Below are positions 12,290 to 22,564 of a stretch of DNA of 64,000 nt, piece by piece. The DNA is taken from positions 997,001 to 1,061,000 of the forward strand of contig PYIU01000005.1 in NCBI GenBank assembly GCA_003415625.1, read 5' to 3'. The position numbers and the translations under genes were made by a program. How positions within the stretch are numbered: the stretch's first letter is position 1; the number at the start of each line of letters is the position of its first letter. Source of the DNA: Aquanectria penicillioides. Its lineage: Eukaryota; Ascomycota; Sordariomycetes; Hypocreales; Nectriaceae. The notes beneath the pieces were generated by a model that saw only the letters and a program-made list of their open reading frames with translations, ran no database searches and was not told the origin of the DNA.

Positions 12290-12527
12290 TTCGTCGCGCT
12301 CGTCCTCAATTTCCCATTCTGCTCCACAGGCTATTCAGATCGCATTCTCTAAGAAGTCCTCCAAACAAAAGCCTCGAGATCTCCTCTTCCATTGCCCTGC
12401 TTGGCCAATTCGACAAACCGTCTAATTCAACTCGGACTTTTTTATACTCGTCTTTCAATTCTTGTATACTTGCCAGCCACTTACACACACACAACTCAAC
12501 ACAAAACCGCAAGTTTAAACCGTCGAC

Positions 12528-13304
12528 ATGTTCGCCAAATCTCTTCTCGTCATTGCCTCTGCCGCTCTGGCTCTGGCCTCTCCTTGCTCCAAGGCTACCC
12601 CCACTCTTCCTACTACTGGCGGTGGTAAGTCTCCCAAAAAAAACAAACCTCTTTTCCAAAGAGCCTCTCGGGAACACAAACTCAACTAACACCCAATCAA
12701 CAGCTACTGAGCTCCCTCCCCCCCCAGCGGCGTCACCCTGAAGCACATCGCGCTCGGATTCGGCATCCAGAACTACACCTGTTCCGACGCCGGCGCCACC
12801 GCCTCTGCCACCGGTGCCCTCGCCATGCTCTACGACATCACCAGCCTCTACCCCGGCGGCCGCCGCGGTGCCCTATCCCAGAACGCCTGGACTGCCCTGA
12901 CTGCCACCGCTCTCCACAGCCACGAAGTCCCTCTCAACCTGGTCTCCTCCGGCGGCGCCGACACCTCGAACCCTTTCACCGCCAGCGCTCCCCTTGAGCT
13001 TGACAGCCTCTCGATCCCCTTCCTCGGCCACCACTACTTCAACTCCGCCAGCATCCCGACCTTCGACCTCGGCAGCCAGCTCCTCCACGGCAAGAAGCTC
13101 GCCGCCGTTGACGCTCCCGCCTCCGCTGACACCGGCGTCGACGGCACTGGCGCTGTTGCTTGGCTGTACCTCGGCGATGCTGGTGACAGCGTTGGCCTTC
13201 AGTACGTCTACCGCGTCCTCACTGCTGGCGGCAACGCCCACTCCTGCACCGCTGCCGGCAGCACCAGCACCCCATACACTGCTCAGTACTGGTTCTACGG
13301 CTAA
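12528..13304 (+). CDS. secreted DUF3455-family protein
   Basis: Exon 1 (12528-12624) encodes a signal peptide (MFAKSLLVIASAALALAS). The second exon continues to the stop at 13302-13304. The mature part has family landmarks: GVTLKHIALGFGIQNYTC, then a glycine-rich beta-like body ending AQYWFYG. Function is unknown; members are extracellular proteins of fungi. The splice needs care. The intron starts GTAAGT, and the natural AACAG acceptor at 12703 puts the next codons out of frame. Frame is restored either by acceptor GAG at 12711 (229 residues) or by AACAG plus one more C in the 8-C run 12718-12725, which gives a smoother TELPPPPSGVTL join. I favour the second reading because similar breaks recur in this window. 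Confidence 0.82.
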
Positions 13305-14542
13305 GCGCTTCACCTTTTGCGCGCCTCGCCTCTTTTTCTTTTTCTTCTGCTTCTTCTTCTCTTCTTCGTTTCTCTCTTTCACGAAATAGACTGGGGATTA
13401 CTCCGGAGTTCTTCAACCAGCATGGGTCAGCCCGTGCTGTGACGTTTATCATCTTCACAACTGTCGCTTATACATACCATTCTCACTGCACATTTTTGTT
13501 ACAAACAACTGCGATTTATTTATTGCTTTCTTTTTCTTTTTTTTTCCTCTTCATTTCTTTCTGGCATCCACGGGGTTTCGGGGACACCATTTGATATACC
13601 ACTGGCTTCTTCTCACATTGGCTGGGCGCGCGCGTTCGCTTGAATCCCAAAAAAGGCTTACATATTTTGCTTGCCACAGCGCATATTTTTCTTTTCCATC
13701 TTGCATACCTTAGATCGGGGAAGGGCTTGTTCTTGGTTTCTCTCAGAGGCGTTTTTTTACTGGTTATGCTTTGTGTTGCATTCTACTGTAACTTGGAGAT
13801 GAAAGGGGGTGTGATCAACGATCTAAGGAGGTAGTTTAGCTTAGGATCAGAAAAGGGAACTAGACAACTTTCAAAGTTGTTTTTCAATATTTGGCTCCAT
13901 TATTGATTGTGGATTGTGCGACATGCACTGCTTTCTCCTTCGTGTTACCAACTTTTGTTTCTCAACTTATGAGTGGACATGACTTGTCCAAGCTGAAGAA
14001 GTATCACTTAGAGCCGTGGACACTATACGACACAGCCTCCTCATTCCCGGCGGCTGGAGAAATGATGCGGCCGTCTGGGCGGCCATGCTATTTCCAACCC
14101 CGAGCCTTTGGACGGCCCTTGGACGGTACTTGGTGAAACAACCCATTTATATGACCTAGGAAATTGTAGCAGGCTAAAAATATAATTGCAAAAAAGTAAT
14201 ATTCTTCTCGTATCTCGTTGGGGAAAAGGGGAAGGGGAGGACTAGTCCTCGTCCCGCAAAATGAAAGCCTTTTGTTCGGCCCTTGGGCCCTCGCCTCAGC
14301 TGTGGTATCCAAGCTCTCGCGCATTCTCTTCCTCCCGCCCATTGGGGACCGCAATGTCACAACCTTGACCGACTCGGTGCGACTCGGGTCCTCTCGCCAT
14401 GGGATGTAAACCTAGAAATTATCCAACTTGTTTGTCGCGTGTTCCCCCTCACACATACATAAATTTCTCGAGCCTCGTCATGTCTCCTCTAACAGCAAGT
14501 CTTTCGCCAATCCAACGGATATCACCTCCACGCTTCCTGCAT
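13305..14542. other. convergent 3' flanks, nothing recognised
   Basis: T-rich 3' flank of the DUF3455 gene (pyrimidine tracts to about 13560), then AT-richer sequence before the MAP kinase stop. No gene was supported. Confidence 0.4.
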
Positions 14543-16098
<1,556 letters not shown>

Positions 16099-16407
16099 GA
16101 TGTCGGAGGGTGGTGGTGAGGCGGGATGGCTGACGGGAGAGTTTGCGGGCGGGCTCGGCCGTGGTAGCGGGGCAGATCGCGAGGAGGAAAAGGCGCGGGC
16201 GATAAAGGCGAGCAAGGGAGGAGAAGCTCGCTTTGGGGGGAGGCGAAAGCGGTGATGACGAAGGAAGGGAGACGATAATCGGGGGTGAGGGACAGACAAA
16301 GAAAAAAGTCTTCCTCTCAGCGTCAGCGCGTCGCGATTATATGTATGCCGGTGGTGGGTTGGAGAGTGTGACGAGAAGTGAGAGCGAGGGGATGGTACCT
16401 ACCTAGG

Positions 16408-16436
16408 CAGGACAGGACAGGACAGGACAGGACAGG
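16408..16436. repeat. (GGACA)n pentanucleotide repeat
   Basis: Five to six tandem GGACA units lie 310 bp upstream of the MPK1 start codon, beside a TACCTAGG motif. Confidence 0.85.
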
Positions 16437-17069
16437 GCGACTGGATGGAGCTTGCAGCCGCAGCAAGCAGCAGCAAAAAGCCCAGACTTTTAGCTGCCCG
16501 AGAGGGTGGTACCTGCTGAAGCGCAGCGCGCCGCTGGCTCTTTCGGGTACTGCTCGAGGCTCCTGAGGGCTTCTGAGGGCTCCTTCAGGGCTCCTTCAGG
16601 GCTGCTCAGGCGGGGATCCACAGAAGCCCGAGCCACTAAGACACCGCCCCCGCAGCGAGGTCACCTCTGGAATCGCGGCTGATTTGCTGGGCTCGGCCCC
16701 CACTACACCACTGGCCAGCTGGGCGGCCAATCACCGCCGCAAGAGCCCTATGCAGCTCGTAGCCGCGCGACAACGACCCTCGTCCCCTGACTGTATCCCT
16801 GGGTGCTTGCGTTGGCGGGAAAGGGTTAAACAGCAATGAGAGAGGGGGAAAGGCAAAAGGGGGAAATGCATAGGGGATTGAGGAAATATGGATCCATTGA
16901 GCGGAAAAATACGAGTTGTCTTGTCCTCCATGTTCTGGCGTTGCGGTTTGCGCTGTCATCAAAGCTCTGGCCCTAGACATGGTACATGGACGAAGCATAG
17001 TCTATGCCGGACCCAGTGCTATCGGAGGGGCTGAGCGCAGAGCATGCCGCCAACGTGGTCAGCACCAGT

Positions 17070-17071
<2 letters not shown>

Positions 17072-17101
<30 letters not shown>
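17072..17101. repeat. A30 homopolymer
   Basis: Thirty uninterrupted A residues. No flanking target duplication or retroelement coding was seen, so a retroposed tail is not supported. Confidence 0.85.
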
Positions 17102-17103
<2 letters not shown>

Positions 17104-18033
17104 TACCGCCCCAACAACCACGCCAAACTGTCTCGGCGACCACATGCAGAGCAACCACTCACTCGCTCGTCCGTCAGCCAGGGCTGTGTTGCGCGGTATG
17201 TCAGAATCCCGGCAGGCCCGACGGCAGGAGACCATTAGTAAGTACTGCGAAATGGGCAATTTGCCATGACCATCCGCCGGAGCGGACTGGTTTTTCGCAT
17301 GAGAATCGACCCGGCATGAGATGAGATGACGACTCGAGGTCCGTCTTGTCGGCCGGTCACCGCGACGGCTCCCCTGGTTCCGCCCGCTCGGGGCTGGGGC
17401 TCCCTTGGCTCCCAATCTGACAGCTTGGCCACTAGGCGGCCAAATGGGTGACCCGGGAACGTAGGGCTGAATCAAAGCTGGAGCTGGGTGGTGGGACTGG
17501 TGCATGCTCACATTCTCGTATACCACGGCTGAAGCTCTCTCGAGGTGGCTCTGGAAAGCCTGATTGGTGTAGACGGCAAAGTGAAAGAATATGCAATGGT
17601 TCCTCAGACAAGCAGCATGTTACGACGTTTGACTGGGGACTCGTAGCCCCCAGCTTCGCAATCTCGACTCCAACCTATCATCACTCTGCAACTGGGCTTG
17701 TCCAAAACTCCCATCACGAGATGAATGCAGCAACGGCTTGCCGTTTCTCCCTTGGCGGACCGCTCCGTCCGACCCGAAACGTGGCTCTATCCGTTCCGGT
17801 TGGATCGCCGGACTCGGGCGCCATTGTTCGGGGGAAGCATCCTGTTACAGTCACGCTCCCGCTGCTTGCCAAGCTTCTGAAACACGATATTTGATGGTCT
17901 ATTTCTACGAGTATTACGTGTGCAGATACCCTCCTCGCTAGCCACAATATATACATTATTTGGGTATTATTCACAAATATCTCCCCCCTCTCTCTATGGG
18001 CCCAGCTGAGCCCCCTTTCCATCCCGCATCACC

Positions 18034-18726
18034 TTACTGTCCAATAACCTGCTTAACAAAGTTGTTGGAGAAGCGCGAGCACTGTTCGAAAGCCTTGGAG
18101 AATCCCTCGTCACCGCCGTAGTAAGGGTCGTTGACAACCTCTGCGCGCTTGTTGCCGCTGAACTCGCCGAACAGCATGACCTTGGCCTTGCTGTCCGGGT
18201 TGTTCTTCTGGAGTCGCTGCAGGTCCGACAAGTTCGAACGATCCATGGCGAAGATGTAGTCGAATCTGTCAAAATCCTTTGTCTGAAACTAAAGTTCTCA
18301 CATGGACGCAATCAGCAACCACATCACGCGTGTAAACAAGCGAAAAGGGGGAGGGGGAGCGAGGGGTTGGGTTGGGGTTGGGGTTGGTGTAGACATACGC
18401 GCCGCGCAGAATGGTCGTAATCCATGATACCGTGGGCTTCGAGAGTGCTCAAGGTTCGGTCATCGGGGCCTTCGCCCGCATGGTAAGCAGCTACACGCAA
18501 GGTGATTAGCAGAGTGTTTCTTGGACTTGGCGGGTGCTGCGCATGCGCGACAACCATGTCAACAAAGCAAAGTTGAGTATCGCGTACCTGTGCCGCACGA
18601 GTCGACCTGGCCAATCTTGCCCTTGAGCTCAGGCTGCTTGGCCATGTTCTGGAAGATGCCCTCGGCCATGGTCGACCGGCAAATGTTGCCGAGACATACG
18701 AATAGCACAGACACCGGCTCAGGCAT
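18034..18726 (-). CDS. LTP1: low-molecular-weight protein tyrosine phosphatase
   Basis: Cytosolic phosphatase of the LMW-PTP family. Three exons: 18588-18726, 18399-18490 and 18034-18288, giving 161 residues, the usual family length. The P-loop VCLGNICRST at residues 10-19 has the catalytic C11-x5-R17 signature, and DPYYGGDEGF near the C-terminus carries the general acid Asp. DYDHSARR and FDRFDYIFAMDRSN are also conserved. Introns begin GTACGC and GTATGT and end TAG; the 110-nt intron 2 is very C-rich on the coding strand. The frame is intact. The gene is divergent from the glyoxalase-fold gene. Confidence 0.94.
18346..18388 (+). repeat. G-rich tract, potential G-quadruplex
   Basis: Runs of three to five G separated by T, TT or A (GGGTTGGGGTTGGGG type) lie inside intron 2 of the phosphatase gene, on the strand opposite to the transcript. 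They resemble telomeric repeats superficially but are not TTAGGG. Confidence 0.6.
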
Positions 18727-19252
18727 GGCGAACGGCGATATTCCGCGTTGAATACAGGGGATGACGACGGGCTGGAGGAGGTTGCCGATGAGAAGAACGT
18801 ACTGTATAAATTCACGCCGAGGTGACGTGATGGTCCCTGCGCGCCATAATCTTTTGGTGACCCCGCTGTCATGGAGGGGTCACCACCACAGTGAGCTTCG
18901 CAGTGAGAGTGCTATAATCGCACAGTGCAATCTTCTTCTTCGCTCATCACGTGAGATCGTGTCCCGCTGGTGCCGCACATGGCTGAAGGATCGCGCTCTG
19001 ATTGTCCAGCGCGTCTTGCTATCACAAGCGACTATAAGCCACCGGATGGTTGTCTATCCGTCTTCCCCGCTTGGGGCTGTCATGGGCAACATGATTTGGG
19101 GTATAAGAAGGCACCCCGAGGGCCCGAAGATGATGGATTTCTTCCTTATTCCTCAGTCACTAATTCAGCTTCCTCTAGCCATTCCATCGAGACCAATCAA
19201 GCCCAGCTCATATACTTTTCACCTGTGAAGAACCTCATCAAACACTGAAAAG
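18727..19252. promoter_or_regulatory. divergent promoter region, phosphatase / glyoxalase-fold gene
   Basis: 526-bp divergent spacer. A TATAAG element (19102-19107) in a GC-rich surround, about 150 bp before the plus-strand ATG, is the best promoter signal. Confidence 0.5.
19102..19107 (+). promoter_or_regulatory. TATA box for glyoxalase-fold gene
   Basis: TATAAG about 150 bp upstream of the start codon at 19253. Confidence 0.5.
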
Positions 19253-19737
19253 ATGACCTCTGAGTGGAAACCCCCTGCCTTTGGAACTCCAGTATGGATG
19301 GGAATTCCTGCCACGGATGTCTCTCGCGGTATGCTCTTCTCACTCTGCCCTTGTCCCTTTGTATCCTCCCCCAAGTCCTACAGTGCTAACACGCTTGGAA
19401 TCTAGCGTCCAAGTTTTACGACGAAGTCTTCAAGTTTACCTGGAAGGACCAGCCTGCAAGCTACCCCAAGGACAAGATCCGCATGTTTGACTTCAACCCG
19501 TCCATGAACCTCACTGGAGGCATTCAACTTGCCCCTGACGAGACGGGCCACTGCACCCCTGGAAAGGGAGGCATATGCCTGCACTGGTTCGTTGAAAGCA
19601 TCGATATCAGTTCTGAGTTAATTGAGAAGGCCGGTGGCAAGCTTCTGTCTGAAAAGGTCAAGGAAGGCGAGCATGGTTTGTATCGCTTCTTTGAGGACAC
19701 GGAGGGAAATGTGGGAACCATCTATCAGATGGTCTGA
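19253..19737 (+). CDS. VOC-superfamily (glyoxalase/bleomycin-resistance-like) protein
   Basis: Exons 19253-19328 and 19406-19737 (intron GTATGC..GCTAAC..TAG, 77 nt) give 135 residues. The fold pattern is that of a single VOC module: TPVWMGIPATDVSRASKFY at the start, a central GGIQLAP strand, GICLHWFVESID, and a C-terminal YRFFEDTEGNVGTIYQM with the usual D-x-(E/D)GN. Substrate is unknown; the family includes glyoxalases, dioxygenases and antibiotic-binding proteins. The frame is intact. The transposon relic begins less than 100 bp after the stop codon. Confidence 0.85.
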
Positions 19738-19825
19738 CTGAAGTCGGGCTGCTGCCTCGACAAGTTGTAAGATTATACTCGGAGTGCACGGCATGGAGCT
19801 TCATTATGAAGGGTTGATTATAATA

Positions 19826-19848
19826 CAGTCAAGCAGGTCTATAACGAT
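19826..19848 (+). repeat. left terminal inverted repeat
   Basis: Starts CAGTCAAGCAGG and ends CTATAACGAT. Preceded by TA. Confidence 0.85.
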
Positions 19849-21811
19849 AGTGGCAGTACAGAGCAAATCATCATTACAGTCAGGTTATCGGTAAAGCGGT
19901 GTGAACTGTGCCCATATACCTTTTCCACAACTTCCTTATTAATTTGCTATATGACTAGGGATAAGGAACATATCAAGGGATGACTGTGTTTTTAAGGCCT
20001 CAACTAGCTGTTCCTATTGTCTCTGGAGCTTCCGTTGATGCCGCCGCAATGACCCAAAGAGCTTGAGGTCGCAGTTTTCTATGGTTTCCTTATAGCAGAT
20101 CAATTTTTCAAGAGCGTTAGACGTATCGTACACTAAAATAAGCGGCGGAAGCAGTCCATCTAAATCATTATTAGGATTGTCATTGTAGACCTCTAAAAAT
20201 ACCTCTGCAATATAGTCTAATAAGTCTTCTTTTGGCTTATAGAGCTGTTTTTTTTTATAGCTTAATAAAGCTATCTAAAGTCTCTAAAGTAATAATATAG
20301 TTTAAATTTATTATAGTTTAAATGCAGGTATATTATGCTAAAGCATATAAGGCAGTACAGTCTTTATCCTAATCCTTTAGCTAAGGCAAGGGCTTAATAA
20401 GCTAGCCAAAAAGCTATAATTTCCTTTAGCAATTAGCAATAGTTATAAGCTTAATATTACTTTAGGCTTAAATAATCCAATAAATAGCTTAAAGTATAGT
20501 AATTCTATTAGTTAAATTAATCCCTTAAAAGGTTTAATTAATAATAAACTTAAGCTATAGCTTTTAATAGTAAAGCTTAAGATTATTAATAATGCCTTAA
20601 TCTAATAGCTAGAATAGAGCTATTAAATTAAAAGGCAGAAATACAATCTATATATTGTATAATACATTATTGTTAATAGCCTTATGTATAGCCTTTTTAT
20701 ATATACTAAAGTTATCTATTAAAAGAAGGACCTTTTAGCTATATATTTAACTATTAAACTAAAAAAGCTAATTATAAAAGATAATAAAGGTTATTTATAC
20801 CTTTTTATTGTATTGCCAATAGATTAAAAGGCTAAAAAAATAATAATTTTAATAATTAAAGGCATAAGGGTTCTTAGCCTTTTCAATAACCTATAAAGGC
20901 AGCTTATATATTCCTATTGCATTTATATATAGTATAATAGAAAGATGCATTTTATTTGCTTTAACCCCTTTTATAACTATATTTACTAAAGTTATTAATA
21001 GAGCCTATCTTTAATAGAGGCCGGTCTTATTAATATTATAGATATCTTTAGATTTATATATATTAATAATAGTTTAAATCGTTTTAAGGTCGGCCAAAAA
21101 GTTAAGGGACTATATAAAGGCAAGCTTGCTATATTTAGGTTAGAACTTATAGAAATATTAAATCTTAAAGCCATTAAGCTAGCCTTATAAAAAGGGAGGC
21201 TTTAAAAGGCCAATAAAGTTAGGCATTTTATCCTAAAGGAGGCTGGCTATATACTAAATAACCTCGCCTATTACAGTCAGCCCTTAGTTATTCATTCGAA
21301 CAAAATACTCATTAAGGGCTATCTCAAGGAAAGGATTTTCAGCAGCCTAAGCCTTTTTAGTGTTTAAAATAGCCTTAGAAAGGTTGGCTGCATTAAGAAA
21401 TGCATAGCACTAGCCAAAGGACTCAAAAACTATAGACTAAAATAGCTTTAAGCCTAGCTCAGTCTCTGCCCAAATGCGCAGTTAGGCTTAACGCCAGGAA
21501 GGATATTGCTAGGCAGCCTGCCGCAAGAGACTGCATTAATGATTTGAAATAGCCTGCCTGGCTTGTGGTTAAGGCTTCAAATGGCTGCATTGAGCTAGCA
21601 TTATAGTAATGTTGTAAGGTTGAAGTTGCAAAAAAGGGGCCAATTTTCGGCGCCTTAGGCACCTGCCTATAACGATAGGATCCCTCTTTAGCTAGTGACT
21701 AAGCTAGGTACAAGCCGATATCGTGAGTATCCGGGTTCATCAATATTACATACAAAATTGGCTATGTTCCAGATTTATATCGGTATAGCCCGGATATCGT
21801 TATACTATAGG

Positions 21812-21834
21812 ATCGTTATAGCTCTAGTTTACTG
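21812..21834 (-). repeat. right terminal inverted repeat
   Basis: Reverse complement reads CAGTAAACTAGA..CTATAACGAT and matches the left end at 18 of 23 bases. Followed by TA. Further TATAACGATA copies lie nearby (about 21668 and 21795), as subterminal repeats. Confidence 0.85.
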
Positions 21835-21836
21835 TA

Positions 21837-22564
21837 TTTGGTAGTTTAATCTTGAGTGAATGGATATCACATTGCACACAAAGCCACAAGGGTGACCAAG
21901 CTTGGGCATATGGATGAGACAAGACCAATTATTACTGAGACACTTTCTGACTTGAAATTCCCACATGGGAACCCCAGAAAACATCGGGGAATTTGACTAG
22001 GTGGCGTGAACAAGGTACGTAATGCCTTGGTCTAACTGACAGGTCAGGGCCCATGCACGCCATTCCCCCACACCGCTCAACCTCAGTTCAACAAAACCAC
22101 ACCAGACCAATCACATCTAGAGATTCTTGTAAGTGAATTCAGTTTCCTTTATTTTTATATATCAGATCACAAGTTTAACCCAAGGCTTGGAAGATGCGAC
22201 TTGCCGGACGGCAACCTGTGCTTGGCTGGGGATTTAAGCTTTGGGGCATATAGCCGGCTTGGACTTTAATCGGCGACTTACTCCGTACAGCCTGGCGGCA
22301 CGCGACCACTGACAACCGCTGTAATCTAGCGGATCGTACGCACTAGGGAACTTGCTAGTCGATTGATTCCTAGCAGCCCATCCTTTCACCTATGTTAATG
22401 CATGTTATCGACATCTGCCACACGGCCGTTGTCTCGCTCTGCATGCCATCATCTGCCAGCATTCTGCTCCGTATTGTTCGCCCCTGGCACTCCATATAAC
22501 CGGCCCCGGGAATCCAGTTCCCCAACACCAACACCGCGCCGCCCGGCGTCGGTACGTCCCGGCA
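21837..22564. other. upstream region of Zn2Cys6 gene
   Basis: No gene was recognised in this 728-bp stretch between the transposon and the regulator. Base composition returns to normal within about 50 bp of the element end. Confidence 0.45.

Larger units (their letters stand above)
6573..12527. other. 5.9 kb gene-poor region rich in simple sequence
   Basis: No coding sequence could be supported on either strand. The stretch contains many pyrimidine-rich, triplet, CG-dinucleotide and CA-rich tracts (listed separately). The distal part probably serves as the promoter and long leader of the DUF3455 gene. Many open frames here are made of low-complexity residues only. A long noncoding transcript or a small multi-exon gene cannot be excluded by eye. 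Confidence 0.4.
16099..18033. other. upstream region of MPK1; no gene recognised
   Basis: It holds a CCTAGG-type motif and GGACA repeats (16395-16436), a repeated TCAGGGCTCCT stretch (16566-16620) and an A30 run (17072-17101). No coding sequence was supported. The part near 17.9 kb is the 3' flank of the phosphatase gene. Confidence 0.4.
19826..21834 (-). mobile_element. degenerate Fot1/pogo-type DNA transposon (RIP-like decay)
   Basis: A 2009-bp element bounded by CAGT..ACTG with flanking TA on both sides (19824-19825 and 21835-21836), the target duplication of pogo/Tc1-type elements. Terminal inverted repeats of 23 bp match at 18 positions. Translating the minus strand around 20890-21060 shows decayed DDE_1 transposase: DIYNINKTGLY followed by stops where the family has DIYNxDETGLFW, then a KLPL-x-VI segment and NPYAF. 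The D-to-N, E-to-K and W-to-stop changes are all G-to-A transitions. The interior is strongly AT-rich and CpG-poor. This fits RIP, although the dinucleotide ratios were not computed. No intact ORF remains. Confidence 0.85.

Noticed and set aside
17072..17101. Poly-A tail of a retroposed element
   Set aside because: No target-site duplication, internal promoter boxes or reverse-transcribed gene copy could be found upstream.
18359..18388. Telomere-like repeats
   Set aside because: Units are GGGTT/GGGGTT variants, not TTAGGG, and lie within an intron; better described as a G-rich tract.
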